Shown here in pieces: positions 16,417-25,538 of a stretch of 64,000 bases of DNA. The position numbers and the translations under genes were made by a program. Below the pieces are notes generated by a model that was given only the letters and a program-made list of their open reading frames with translations, did not search any database and was not told the origin of the DNA. Where the stretch lies: positions 62,001 to 126,000 of the forward strand of contig NZ_VFTG01000013.1 in the NCBI RefSeq assembly GCF_006439355.1, in the 5' to 3' direction. This stretch comes from Mesorhizobium sp. B4-1-3 (GTDB taxonomy: Bacteria > Pseudomonadota > Alphaproteobacteria > Rhizobiales > Rhizobiaceae). Numbering within the stretch: the first letter of the stretch is position 1; every line of letters starts with the position of its first letter.

Positions 16417-17409
16417 ATGATGGATGTTTGTCTGTTCGGGGTCGGACTGATCGGAAGGGTGCACGCGAGCAATCTCGCGCGCCACCCAAAGGTGCGGCTG
16501 CGCTACATCGTCGACCCCAATCGCGAGGCGGCCGAGACGGTCGCAGCCGTAACCGGCGCCGAGATCGTGGACACCCAGACCGTTATGAACGATCCGGCAG
16601 TGAAGATGGTGTTCATCGCATCGGCGACGCGCACCCACGCCGATCTCGCCATGGCTGCGGCGTCAAAGGGCAAGGCGATCTTCTGCGAGAAGCCGATCGA
16701 TCTCGACCTCAAGCGCACGGACGAGTGCCTGGCTGCGGTCGCGAAAGCTGGCGTGCCGTTCCAGATCGGCTTCAACCGCCGCTTCGATCCGAGCTTCCGG
16801 GCGCTGAAGGAGCGCCTCGACGGCGGCGAGATCGGCGCCGTCGAGCAAGTCATCATCACGAGCCGCGACCCCGAACCGGAAACCGAGGAAGCTCTGGCCG
16901 GAGGCGGCGGCGTCTTTCGCGAGATGACCATCCACGACTTCGATATGGCGCGAAACATGCTCGGCGAAGAGCCTGTGGAGCTGTTCGCGACCGGCTCCTC
17001 GCTGGTGGCGCCGCAATACCGGAAGCTCGGCGATTACGACACCGCGATGTTCATCCTGCGCACCGCGTCGGGCCGGCAATGTCACATCAACAACAGCGTC
17101 AGAGCGGCTTACGGCTACGATCAGCGCATCGAGGTGCACGGCGCCGAAGGCATGCTGCAGGCCGGCAACCGGCTGCCGACCTCGGTGGAAAAGTATGGCG
17201 GCAAAGGTATATCGCGCGACAAGCCCTACTATTTCTTTGTCGAACGCTACACGGAATCCTACGCCGCCGAAATCGAGCACTTCATCACCTGCGTCGAAAC
17301 GGGCAGACGGCCGGCGGTCACCGCCAGCGACGGCCGCAAGGCAATGATCCTTTGTGAGGCGGCGCTTGCGTCGGCTCGGTCCGGCAGGTTCGAACCGGTG
17401 AAACTCTGA
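16417..17409 (+). CDS. iolG: Inositol 2-dehydrogenase, Gfo/Idh/MocA family
   Basis: A 330-residue NAD-dependent dehydrogenase. The N-terminal Rossmann fold (LFGVGLIGRVHASNL) is followed by the catalytic EKPIDL motif near 93, FNRRFDPSF and IHDFDMAR, which are hallmarks of myo-inositol 2-dehydrogenases. The reaction is oxidation of an inositol to the 2-inosose. A purine-rich SD (AGGAAAG) precedes ATGATG. It sits between the sugar ABC operon and another isomerase gene, so the substrate may be myo-inositol or a related isomer such as scyllo- or chiro-inositol. A second IolG-like gene is at 43112-44104. Confidence 0.85.
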   Translation: MMDVCLFGVGLIGRVHASNLARHPKVRLRYIVDPNREAAETVAAVTGAEIVDTQTVMNDPAVKMVFIASATRTHADLAMAAASKGKAIFCEKPIDLDLKRTDECLAAVAKAGVPFQIGFNRRFDPSFRALKERLDGGEIGAVEQVIITSRDPEPETEEALAGGGGVFREMTIHDFDMARNMLGEEPVELFATGSSLVAPQYRKLGDYDTAMFILRTASGRQCHINNSVRAAYGYDQRIEVHGAEGMLQAGNRLPTSVEKYGGKGISRDKPYYFFVERYTESYAAEIEHFITCVETGRRPAVTASDGRKAMILCEAALASARSGRFEPVKL

Positions 17410-17438
17410 ACGGTCTGAAGGCAAGCGGGAGTTCCGAT

Positions 17439-18377
17439 ATGAAGATTGGCATGATCACCGACAGCCTGGGCAACCTGTCCTTCGATGAGATGCTGCGCGT
17501 CTCGGCGGAACTCGGACTGGAAACGCTGGAGTTCGCCTGCGGCAACTGGTCGTCGGCGCCGCATGTCGATCTGACGGGGATGCTGGACAGCGCCGCGACT
17601 CGTTCTGAATTCGCTGCCAAGGTCCGCGACCATGGGCTGACGATCGCGGCGCTCAACTGCTCGGGCAATCCGCTGCACCCGGGGCCGCAGGGCAAGAAGC
17701 ACCGCCAGGTGACCGAGGATACGATCCGGCTGGCGAGCCTGATGGGCATCGATCGCGTGGTGATGATGTCCGGCCTACCAGGCGGACCCGGCGACGCCAA
17801 CCCCAACTGGATCGTCACCGACTGGCCGCCCGAATGCGCCGACATCCAGCGCTACCAGTGGGACGATTGCATCATCCCCTATTGGCGCGATCTGGTGAAA
17901 TTTTCGAACAATCTCGGCATTGGCAAGCTCTGCCTGGAACTGCACGGCCACCAGGCCGTGTACAACGTGCAGACGCTGTTCCGGCTGCGCGATGCCGTCG
18001 GCGAGACGGTCGGCGCGAACTACGATCCGAGTCATCCGATGTGGATGGGCGCCGATCCGATCGCCGCCGTTCGCAAGCTCGGCTCGGCGATCTACTATGT
18101 CCACGCCAAGGACACGCGCGTCGAACCCATTCCGGCCGCCATCGACGGGGTTCTCGATGCGCGCCCGCCAAACCACTATGCCGAAAGGGCTTGGAATTAC
18201 ATCACGCTGGGCTACGGCCACGGTGAAACTTGGTGGCGGCAGTTCTGCACGGCGCTGAAGCAGGCCGGCTACGACGATGTGCTTTCGATCGAGCACGAAG
18301 ACATGATGCTGTCGCCGATAGAAGGCATGCGCAAATCCGTGGCGCTGCTGCGCAATGTCGCCATCAACCTAGCCTGA
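17439..18377 (+). CDS. Sugar phosphate isomerase/epimerase, xylose-isomerase-like TIM barrel
   Basis: A 312-residue AP-endonuclease-2-like TIM barrel. Candidate metal-binding motifs are CLELHGHQ, NYDPSHPMWMG, YVHAKDT and SIEHEDM, spaced as in D-tagatose epimerase/IolE-type enzymes. It is more distant from IolE than the 11295 gene. It lies 29 bp after the iolG-like gene and probably forms one transcript with it. The likely role is isomerisation of a keto-inositol or ketose made by the neighbouring dehydrogenases; IolI or a 3-keto-sugar hydrolase/isomerase are alternatives. Confidence 0.8.
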   Translation: MKIGMITDSLGNLSFDEMLRVSAELGLETLEFACGNWSSAPHVDLTGMLDSAATRSEFAAKVRDHGLTIAALNCSGNPLHPGPQGKKHRQVTEDTIRLASLMGIDRVVMMSGLPGGPGDANPNWIVTDWPPECADIQRYQWDDCIIPYWRDLVKFSNNLGIGKLCLELHGHQAVYNVQTLFRLRDAVGETVGANYDPSHPMWMGADPIAAVRKLGSAIYYVHAKDTRVEPIPAAIDGVLDARPPNHYAERAWNYITLGYGHGETWWRQFCTALKQAGYDDVLSIEHEDMMLSPIEGMRKSVALLRNVAINLA

Positions 18378-18445
18378 TGCTCAGATCCGATTTTGCGTCG
18401 ACCGACCGCCATGAGCCACCATACCGGTCCCGGCGCTCGGCCCAA

Positions 18446-19555
18446 TCACCTCACATCGACCCAGCGCTGCTCCTGGAACGAACGCGCCATGGCATGCACG
18501 GTGCGCTCGATCTCCAGCCCCTCATCGAAGTCGATGATGCGGGCCGGCTTGCCGGCGATGCGCATCAGAAGCTCGCGGCATTCGATCATCTTGAGGTCGT
18601 TGAAGCCGAGGCCGTGGCCAGGCGCCGGCAGGAAGGAATCGTAAGGCTTGTGGTGCGGCGCCACCAGGATGGTGCGGTAGCCCTGCTCGGTCGGCCGGTC
18701 GGCGGTGAGGTAGAGCTGGAACTCGTTCATCCGCTCCTGGTCGTAGAGGATCGAGCCCTTCGAGCCGAAGATCTGGATGGCGATGCGGCCCTTGCGGCCC
18801 CAGGCCGAGCGGTTGACGAGCAGCGTGCCGGCAACGCCGTTCTCGAGGTGCATCAAGACGCTGGCGATGTCGTAGGTCTCGACCGCGCGGCGGGCGCCGG
18901 ACGCCGTCTTGCGGTCGGCATAGGGTTTGACCATGTCGCACATGACCCGGCTGACGCGGCCGAACAGGGCCTTGATCAGCGACAGCGGATGCACGGCGAA
19001 ATCGTCGAGGGCGCCATAGCCGGACGAAGCCTCGTGCTTCCAGAAGAACAGCGCTTCCGGATCGGCCATGAAATCCTCGTCCATCTCGATGCGCACGAGA
19101 TTGACGTCGCCGATGATCTTCTCCTCGAGCAGCGCGCCGATATGGCGGATGGCCGGGTTCTGGATGTAGTTGTAGCCGAGCACGGCGACCTTGCCGGATG
19201 TCTTTGCGGCCTTCGCCATCGCCTCGGCCTCCGCGAAGCTCGGCGCCATCGGCTTCTCGCACCACAGATGCTTGCCGGCTTCGAGGATGGCGATCGCCAT
19301 TTCCGGGTGGAACTGGTTTGGCGTGGTCAGCGACACGATTTCGACGTCAGGATCATTGACCACGGCGCGCCAATCGCCGGAGCCTTTTGCGAAGCCGAAC
19401 TCGGCAGCTTTGCGTTTGGCCAATTCGTCATTCACCTCGCCCAGATGCACCAGCTTCGGCTTCTCGACATCGGGAAAGACGGCGCCCACCGCGTTCCAGG
19501 CGATGGCGTGGCACTTGCCCATGAAGCCCGTGCCGATGAGGCCCACTCCGACCAT
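18446..19555 (-). CDS. Gfo/Idh/MocA-family oxidoreductase
   Basis: A 369-residue NAD(P)-dependent oxidoreductase with Rossmann motif GVGLIGTGFMGKCH (3-16), catalytic CEKPMAPS (near 99) and a C-terminal α/β domain (GYGALDDFAVHPLSL). It is convergent with the isomerase gene (69 bp apart) and divergent from iolR, with which it shares an 80-135 bp regulatory gap. Substrate is not predictable; the context suggests a sugar or polyol of the inositol group. Confidence 0.85.
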   Translation of the reverse strand: MVGVGLIGTGFMGKCHAIAWNAVGAVFPDVEKPKLVHLGEVNDELAKRKAAEFGFAKGSGDWRAVVNDPDVEIVSLTTPNQFHPEMAIAILEAGKHLWCEKPMAPSFAEAEAMAKAAKTSGKVAVLGYNYIQNPAIRHIGALLEEKIIGDVNLVRIEMDEDFMADPEALFFWKHEASSGYGALDDFAVHPLSLIKALFGRVSRVMCDMVKPYADRKTASGARRAVETYDIASVLMHLENGVAGTLLVNRSAWGRKGRIAIQIFGSKGSILYDQERMNEFQLYLTADRPTEQGYRTILVAPHHKPYDSFLPAPGHGLGFNDLKMIECRELLMRIAGKPARIIDFDEGLEIERTVHAMARSFQEQRWVDVR

Positions 19556-19600
19556 GTCTATTGTCTCCAGATGCGGGGAATAGCGATATGGATGAATTAG

Positions 19601-19621
19601 TCCATTTTCGTATAGAATGGA
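19601..19621. promoter_or_regulatory. Inverted repeat TCCATT-N9-AATGGA in the divergent gap before iolR
   Basis: A perfect 6-bp inverted pair, TCCATT (19601-19606) and AATGGA (19616-19621), separated by 9 bp, lies between the minus-strand oxidoreductase and iolR. Its position about 70 bp upstream of the preferred iolR start suits an operator, perhaps for IolR autoregulation. It differs from the GGAA-N6-TTCC boxes found before iolC. Confidence 0.4.
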
Positions 19622-19690
19622 ACATACAAATCATTTTTTATGGTGTTCTTGCGCGAACTCGCTATGATGAGGCAGGAGAGGGAAAACCTT

Positions 19691-20557
19691 ATGGGCGTGG
19701 GCGGAGCGACGATGGACGAACGGGTGCCTCGCGATTTCGAAACGCTGCGCACGACGATCCTGGACAGGCGCGCGAGCCTGCCCAAGCGCATCGCGCAGAT
19801 CGCCGCCTATGCGCTCGACAATCCCGACGACATCGCCTTCGGCACGGCGGCCAGCATCGCCGCCTCGGCCGGCGTGCAGCCCTCGACGCTGATCCGTTTT
19901 GCCCAGCAACTCGGCTTCGACGGTTTCACCAGCCTGCAGCAGGTTTTCCGCGAACGGCTGCGCGAGCGCAACTCCTCCTATGACGAGCGGCTGGCGGCGC
20001 TGCGCGCCAAGGCCGAGGAAGGCGGCGGGCATCGGGCGATCTTCGACGGTTTCGTCGCCGCCGCCAGCACTTCGCTCGGCGACATTTCGCGCGCGTTGAA
20101 CGATGCCCATTTCGAAGAGGCAGTCAATTTGCTGGCGAAGGCCGAGACCATCTATGTGCTGGCCAAGCGCCGCTCCTATCCGGTCGCCTCCTACATCGCC
20201 TACGCGCTGGGCAAGCTCAAGATCCGCAACCAGCTGATTGAATCGGCCGCGGGGCTCAACGCCGAGATGATCGGCTTCGCCACACCGCGCGACGCCGTCA
20301 TTGCCATCAGCTTCTCGCCTTACGCGCCGGCGACCATTGAGGAGACGCGCTCGATCGCAGAACAGGGCGTGCCGATCGTGGCGATCACCGACTCGTCCTT
20401 CTCGCCGCTGGCGCAATTCGCCAAGGTCTGGTTCGAGGTCGCCGAGGCCGATTTCGGCGGCTTCCGCTCGATTTCGGCGACGATGGCGCTGGCCATGGCG
20501 CTGACCGTCGCCGTCGGCGAGAAGCGTCGCGAAGCCGGACGCCGGCGCAAGGGCTGA
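19691..20557 (+). CDS. iolR: RpiR/MurR-family transcriptional repressor of inositol genes
   Basis: About 288 residues. The N-terminal HTH_6 domain (LPKRIAQIAAYALDNPDDIAF, then GVQPSTLIRFAQQLGF) is followed by a SIS sugar-phosphate-binding domain (VYVLAKRRSYPVASY and AISFSPYAPATIEE regions). I prefer the ATG at 19691, which has a purine-rich SD (GGAGAGGG) about 9 nt ahead; ATGs at 19640 and 19712 are alternatives. In Sinorhizobium and Rhizobium an RpiR-type IolR upstream of iolC represses the inositol regulon, and gene order here is the same, so the assignment is strong. The presumed inducer is a phosphorylated inositol intermediate such as 2-deoxy-5-keto-gluconate 6-phosphate. Confidence 0.88.
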   Translation: MGVGGATMDERVPRDFETLRTTILDRRASLPKRIAQIAAYALDNPDDIAFGTAASIAASAGVQPSTLIRFAQQLGFDGFTSLQQVFRERLRERNSSYDERLAALRAKAEEGGGHRAIFDGFVAAASTSLGDISRALNDAHFEEAVNLLAKAETIYVLAKRRSYPVASYIAYALGKLKIRNQLIESAAGLNAEMIGFATPRDAVIAISFSPYAPATIEETRSIAEQGVPIVAITDSSFSPLAQFAKVWFEVAEADFGGFRSISATMALAMALTVAVGEKRREAGRRRKG

Positions 20558-20585
20558 GCCTCGCCGCGAAGCGCTTTTCGGCTTG

Positions 20586-20629
20586 GGAACGCTCATTCCA
20601 TATTGACTGTAGATTGGAATTAATATTTC
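20586..20629 (+). promoter_or_regulatory. Two IolR-type boxes (GGAA-N6-TTCC) upstream of iolC
   Basis: A perfect GGAA-N6-TTCC element is at 20586-20599, and a one-mismatch copy (GGAA-N6-TTTC) is at 20616-20629, exactly 30 bp (about three helical turns) apart. From memory, this is the motif proposed for IolR in Sinorhizobium meliloti. The spacing would place both boxes on one face of DNA. They lie 80-125 bp upstream of the iolC start and downstream of iolR, so the iolCDEB genes probably have their own regulated promoter. Confidence 0.65.
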
Positions 20630-20711
20630 ATATTGACGACACCACGCCGTCGCCGGCGCGTGCTGTCCAAAACGACGCTGCTCTGCACGACAAGGCCGAT
20701 GGGAGGTTCGA

Positions 20712-22646
20712 ATGGGCGAAGCCGTGGAAGGGAAATACCCGCCGCTCGACGTCATCACCATCGGCCGCGCCTCGGTCGATCTCTATGGCCAGCAGATCGG
20801 CTCGCGGCTGGAGGACATCACCTCCTTCGCCAAGTCGGTCGGCGGCTGCCCGGCCAATATTTCCGTCGGCACCGCAAGGCTCGGCCTGCGCTCGGCGCTG
20901 CTGACGCGCGTCGGCGACGAGCAGATGGGCCGCTTCATCCGCGAGCAGCTTCGGCGCGAGGGCGTCTCGGTCGACGGGCTGAAGACCGACAAGGAACGCC
21001 TGACGGCTCTGGTGCTGCTTTCGGTCGAGAGCGAAGGCGTCTCACCGATGATCTTCTACCGCTCCGACTGTGCCGACATGGCGCTGGCGGAGGAAGACAT
21101 CGACGAGGCCTTCATCGCCTCGGCCCGCTCGGTCGTCGTCACCGGCACGCATTTCTCGCGGCCGAACTCCGATGCCGCGCAGCGCAAGGCCATCCGCCTG
21201 ATGAAGGCCCAAGGTGGCAAGGTTGTCTTCGACATCGACTACCGCCCGAACCTCTGGGGCCTTGCCGGTCATGCCGAGGGTTTCGAACGCTACGTGAAAT
21301 CCGACCGCGTCTCGGCGCAGCTGAAGACCGTGCTGCCGGATTGCGACCTTATCGTCGGCACCGAAGAGGAGATCATGATCGCGTCGGGCGCCGATGATTG
21401 CCTGAGCGCGCTGAAGACGATCCGCGCGCTGTCCGCCGCCACCATCGTGCTGAAGCGCGGCGCCAAGGGCTGCATCGTCTATGACGGGCCGATCAGCGAC
21501 GACCTCGAGGATGGCATCGTCGGTAAGGGTTTTCCGATCGAGATCTACAATGTGCTGGGCGCCGGCGACGCCTTCATGTCGGGCTTCCTGCGCGGCTGGC
21601 TGGGGGGCGAAAGCTTTGCCACCGCCGCGACCTGGGCCAATGCCTGCGGCGCCTTTGCCGTGTCGCGCCTGCTCTGCGCGCCGGAATATCCGACCTTCGA
21701 GGAGCTGCAGTTCTTCCTGAAGCACGGCAGCAAGCATCTGGCGCTGCGCAAGGACGAGGCTATCAACCACATCCATTGGGCGACGACGCGCCGGCGCGAT
21801 ATCCCTTCGCTGATGGCTCTAGCCTGCGACCACCGCGTGCAGCTGGAAGATGTCGCGGCGAGGGTCGGCGCCGACGCCTCGCGCATTCCGGATTTCAAGG
21901 TGCTGACTGTCAAGGCCGCCGCAAAAGTCGCCGCCGGCCGCGACGGCTACGGCATGCTGATCGACGAGAAATACGGGCGCGACGCGATGTTCGAATTCGC
22001 CCGTCATCCCTTCGCCTGGCTCGGCCGCCCGGTTGAGCTTCCGGGATCGCGGCCGCTGCGTTTCGAGTTTTCGCAGGACATCGGCTCGCAGCTCGCCGAA
22101 TGGCCAGTCGACCACTGCATCAAATGCCTGTGCTTCTATCACCCGGACGATCCGGAGACGCTGAAGACCGAGCAGCAGCAGAAGCTGCGCGCCTTGTTCG
22201 AGGCGGCGCGGAAAGTCGGCCGCGAATTGCTGGTCGAGATCATCGCCGGCAAGCATGGCAAGCTCGACGACACCACCATTCCGCGCGCACTGGAAGAACT
22301 CTATGCGCTGGGCATCAAGCCCGACTGGTGGAAGCTCGAACCGCAGGCTTCCGCAGGCGCCTGGGCCAAGATCGAACAGGTGATCGTCAGGAACGACCCC
22401 TGGTGCCGTGGCGTCGTGCTGCTTGGACTGGAGGCGCCGCAGGACGAGCTGGTCGCGGCCTTCGCCGCGACCGCCAATGCGCCGATCGTCAAAGGTTTCG
22501 CCGTCGGTCGCACCATCTTCGTCAACGCCGCCGAACAATGGCTGGCCGGCAGGATGTCGGATGACGAGGCGATCGCCGACATGGCCGCGCGCTTCGAACA
22601 GTTGACCGAGGCATGGCTTGCCGCGCGTGGCCGCAAGGCCGCATAA
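20712..22646 (+). CDS. iolC: 5-dehydro-2-deoxygluconokinase fused to a DUF2090 domain
   Basis: A 644-residue bifunctional protein. Residues 1 to about 330 are a PfkB-type kinase (ITIGRASVDLYGQQIG start; GAGDAFMSGFLRG near 282 with the catalytic Asp) that phosphorylates 2-deoxy-5-keto-D-gluconate. Residues about 345 to the end are the DUF2090 domain (ACDHRVQLEDVA, then KCLCFYHPDDP), an aldolase-like domain fused to IolC in rhizobia. Length is normal for the rhizobial form. It is the first gene of the iolC-iolD-iolE-iolB run and is preceded by IolR-type boxes. Whether the second domain acts as the IolJ-like aldolase is inferred, not shown. Confidence 0.93.
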   Translation: MGEAVEGKYPPLDVITIGRASVDLYGQQIGSRLEDITSFAKSVGGCPANISVGTARLGLRSALLTRVGDEQMGRFIREQLRREGVSVDGLKTDKERLTALVLLSVESEGVSPMIFYRSDCADMALAEEDIDEAFIASARSVVVTGTHFSRPNSDAAQRKAIRLMKAQGGKVVFDIDYRPNLWGLAGHAEGFERYVKSDRVSAQLKTVLPDCDLIVGTEEEIMIASGADDCLSALKTIRALSAATIVLKRGAKGCIVYDGPISDDLEDGIVGKGFPIEIYNVLGAGDAFMSGFLRGWLGGESFATAATWANACGAFAVSRLLCAPEYPTFEELQFFLKHGSKHLALRKDEAINHIHWATTRRRDIPSLMALACDHRVQLEDVAARVGADASRIPDFKVLTVKAAAKVAAGRDGYGMLIDEKYGRDAMFEFARHPFAWLGRPVELPGSRPLRFEFSQDIGSQLAEWPVDHCIKCLCFYHPDDPETLKTEQQQKLRALFEAARKVGRELLVEIIAGKHGKLDDTTIPRALEELYALGIKPDWWKLEPQASAGAWAKIEQVIVRNDPWCRGVVLLGLEAPQDELVAAFAATANAPIVKGFAVGRTIFVNAAEQWLAGRMSDDEAIADMAARFEQLTEAWLAARGRKAA

Positions 22647-22678
22647 GAAGACCGCTGAAGGACTGCGGAGGAGACATC

Positions 22679-24523
22679 ATGAGCAAGACAATCCGCCTGA
22701 CGATGGCGCAGGCGCTGACCCGCTTCCTCAGCCGGCAAATGACCGAGATCGATGGGAAAAAGGTGCCGATCTTCGGCGGGGTCTGGGCGATCTTCGGCCA
22801 CGGCAATGTCGCCGGCATCGGCGAGGCGCTCTACCAGGTGCGCGACGAGCTGCCGACCTTCCGCGCCCATAACGAGCAGGCGATGGCGCATGCGGCGATC
22901 GCCTATGGCAAGGCGAATTTCCGCCGCCGCTTCATGGCCGCGACCTCTTCAATCGGCCCCGGCGCGCTCAACATGGTGACGGCGGCGGCGCTCGCGCATG
23001 TGAACCGGTTGCCCGTCCTGTTTTTGCCCGGCGATGTCTTCGCCAACCGCCTGCCGGACCCGGTGCTGCAGCAGGCCGAGGATTTCTCCGACGGCACCGC
23101 TACCGTCAACGACTGCTTCCGTCCTGTATCGCGCTATTTCGACCGCATCACGCGGCCGGAGCAGATCATCCCGGCGCTGAATCGCGCCATGCAGGTGCTG
23201 ACCGATCCAGCCGAATGTGGCCCGGTCACGCTCTCGCTCTGCCAGGACGTGCAGGCCGAGGCCTACGATTATCCCGAAAGCCTGTTCGCGGAAGGGGTCT
23301 GGACGCCGCGCCGGCTGCGCCCGGACCGCAATGAGCTTGCTGCTGCGGTCGCGGCGCTGAAGGGCGCCAAGAAGCCGCTGGTGATCGCCGGCGGCGGGGT
23401 GCTCTATTCGCAGGCTTCCGGTGAACTGGCCAAGCTGGTGCAGGGCGCCGGCATTCCGGTCTGCGAGACACAGGGCGGCAAATCCTCGCTGCCCGATGAT
23501 CATCCGCTCAACATGGCCGCCGTCGGCGTGACCGGCACGTCGGCCGCCAACCGGCTGGCCGAGGAAGCCGATGTCGTGCTCGCCGTCGGCACCAGGCTGC
23601 AGGATTTCACCACCGGCTCCTGGGCGCTGTTCAAGAATGCCGGCCGCACCATTATTGGCCTGAATACCCAGGTGTTCGACGCCGGCAAGCATTGGGCGCT
23701 GCCGCTGGTCGCCGACGCGGGCGAGGGTCTGGCAGAACTTAACGCAGCGCTGCAGGGCTGGAAGGCACCCGCCGCCTGGACCGACAATGCGCTGAAGGGC
23801 AAGACGGAATGGCAGGCCGCCGCCGCCAAGGTGACCGCCTCGACCAACGCCGCCTGTCCTTCCGATGCGCAGGTGATCGGCGCCGTGCAGCGCGCCATGG
23901 GTTCGGGCGTCACGCTGCTGCATGCCGCGGGCGGCCTGCCCGGCGAGTTGCACAAGCTCTGGCAGGCCGGCGCGCCGGGCTCCTACCATGCCGAATACGG
24001 CTTCTCGACCATGGGCTATGAGATCGCCGGCGGGCTCGGCGTGAAGATGGCGAAGCCCGACCAGGAGGTGGTCGTCATGGTCGGCGACGGCTCCTACCTG
24101 ATGCTCAATTCCGAGATCGCCACCTCGGTGATGCTTGGCCTGAAGCTCACCGTCGTGCTCCTCGACAATCGCGGCTATGGCTGCATCAACCGGCTGCAGA
24201 TGGCGACCGGCGGCGCCAACTTCAACAATCTCTTGAAGGACGCGCGCCACGAGGTGCTGCCCGATGTCGACTTCGCCGCGCATGCGGCAAGCATGGGCGC
24301 CGTGGCCGAGAAGGTGGCGTCGATCGCCGAGCTGGAAACGGCGCTCGCCAAGGCCAGGAAGAACGACAGGACGACGGTGCTGGTCATCGACACCGATCCG
24401 CTGGTTTCGACCGAGGCCGGCGGCCACTGGTGGGATGTCGCCGTACCGGAAGTGTCGTCGCGGCCCCAGGTGAACGCCGCGCGCAAGAAATATGAGGAAG
24501 CCGTGGTCAGCCGTCAGGGCTGA
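22679..24523 (+). CDS. iolD: 3D-(3,5/4)-trihydroxycyclohexane-1,2-dione hydrolase
   Basis: A 614-residue ThDP-dependent enzyme that opens the ring of the diketone made from inosose. The start at 22679 has a strong SD (GGAGGAGA); a longer frame upstream overlaps iolC and is unlikely. Expected ThDP signatures are the activating Glu in AHNEQAMAHAA (about 65), and the cofactor motif GDGSYLML near 469 followed by Asn in LDNRGYG. A central nucleotide-like domain (KKPLVIAGGGVLYSQ) matches the acetolactate-synthase fold. It is 32 bp after iolC and 37 bp before iolE. Confidence 0.95.
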   Translation: MSKTIRLTMAQALTRFLSRQMTEIDGKKVPIFGGVWAIFGHGNVAGIGEALYQVRDELPTFRAHNEQAMAHAAIAYGKANFRRRFMAATSSIGPGALNMVTAAALAHVNRLPVLFLPGDVFANRLPDPVLQQAEDFSDGTATVNDCFRPVSRYFDRITRPEQIIPALNRAMQVLTDPAECGPVTLSLCQDVQAEAYDYPESLFAEGVWTPRRLRPDRNELAAAVAALKGAKKPLVIAGGGVLYSQASGELAKLVQGAGIPVCETQGGKSSLPDDHPLNMAAVGVTGTSAANRLAEEADVVLAVGTRLQDFTTGSWALFKNAGRTIIGLNTQVFDAGKHWALPLVADAGEGLAELNAALQGWKAPAAWTDNALKGKTEWQAAAAKVTASTNAACPSDAQVIGAVQRAMGSGVTLLHAAGGLPGELHKLWQAGAPGSYHAEYGFSTMGYEIAGGLGVKMAKPDQEVVVMVGDGSYLMLNSEIATSVMLGLKLTVVLLDNRGYGCINRLQMATGGANFNNLLKDARHEVLPDVDFAAHAASMGAVAEKVASIAELETALAKARKNDRTTVLVIDTDPLVSTEAGGHWWDVAVPEVSSRPQVNAARKKYEEAVVSRQG

Positions 24524-24560
24524 ACCAGCCTCGCAACGAACCGACATTTGGAGTGACGAC

Positions 24561-25475
24561 TTGAAAGCCAAACTAGGCATGTCCCCGATCGCGTGGTGGA
24601 ACGACGATCTCGTGGAACTGAGCGACGACGTGTCGCTGGAGGAGTGCCTGCGACAATCGCGCTCGGCCGGCTTCACCGGCATGGAGATGGGCCGCCGCTT
24701 CCCCAACGACCCGAAAGTGATGCTGCCGATCCTCAAGGAGGCCGATGTGACGCTTTGCGGCGGCTGGTTCTCCGGCACGCTGGTCAATGAGGACCTGGCC
24801 AGGAACAAGGACCGTATCCAGCCGATGATCGAACTGTTCAAGGCGGTAGACGCGCCCTGCATCGTCTATGGCGAAGTCGGCCGTTCCATCCAGGGCGACC
24901 GCTCCAAGCCTTTGGCTACCAAGCCGAAGCTTTCCGACGACGAGATGAAGGCCTATGGCCGGCTCGTCACCGAATTCGGCGAATGGTGCGCGGAGCAAGG
25001 CATGCCGCTTTCCTACCACCACCACATGGCTGCTGTGGTCGAGACCGAGCCGGAGCTCGACGCCTTCATGCGCAACTCCGGCGAAGGCATTCCGCTCTTG
25101 CTCGACGCCGGCCATCTCGCCTTTGCCGGCGGCGACGTGCTGCGCGCCATCGACAACCACCACAAGCGCATCAACCACGTCCATGTGAAGGATGTGCGCA
25201 TGGGGGTGATCGAGGGGCTCGACCGCTCGAAGCAGTCGTTCCTCGACGCCGTGGCGCTCGGCGCGTTCACCGTGCCAGGCGACGGCTGGCTCGATTTCGG
25301 CGCCATCGTCCAGCGTTTCGCCGATCACGGCTATGAAGGCTGGTTCGTGGTCGAGGCGGAGCAGGATCCGAAGAAGAACCCGCCGCTCAAGATGGCTCAA
25401 GTCGGCCACAAGGAGCTGATGCGGGTGATGACGGCCGCCGGCTACACGGTGGAGACACAAGGGTTTCCGGCGTAA
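24561..25475 (+). CDS. iolE: myo-inosose-2 dehydratase
   Basis: About 304 residues from a TTG start at 24561 (KAKLGMSPIAWWN), chosen because GGAG lies 7-10 nt upstream; an ATG at 24492 would overlap iolD, and its extra residues do not look like an IolE. It is a TIM-barrel dehydratase that converts 2-keto-myo-inositol to the diketone used by IolD. Metal-binding motifs YHHHMAAVVE, LLLDAGHLAFAGGD, HVHVKDVRM and VVEAEQDP are all present. It has a close paralogue at 11295-12206. Confidence 0.93.
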   Translation: MKAKLGMSPIAWWNDDLVELSDDVSLEECLRQSRSAGFTGMEMGRRFPNDPKVMLPILKEADVTLCGGWFSGTLVNEDLARNKDRIQPMIELFKAVDAPCIVYGEVGRSIQGDRSKPLATKPKLSDDEMKAYGRLVTEFGEWCAEQGMPLSYHHHMAAVVETEPELDAFMRNSGEGIPLLLDAGHLAFAGGDVLRAIDNHHKRINHVHVKDVRMGVIEGLDRSKQSFLDAVALGAFTVPGDGWLDFGAIVQRFADHGYEGWFVVEAEQDPKKNPPLKMAQVGHKELMRVMTAAGYTVETQGFPA

Positions 25476-25538
25476 ACGGTGGATTCGCCGCGGCGCGCGG
25501 TCTATCCGTTGCGCTTGGGCAAATCCTGGATTGGCGCG

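Noticed and set aside
22949..24862. A 637-codon minus-strand frame opposite iolD
   Set aside because: iolD on the other strand has complete ThDP motifs; the antisense frame is a consequence of high GC third-position bias.
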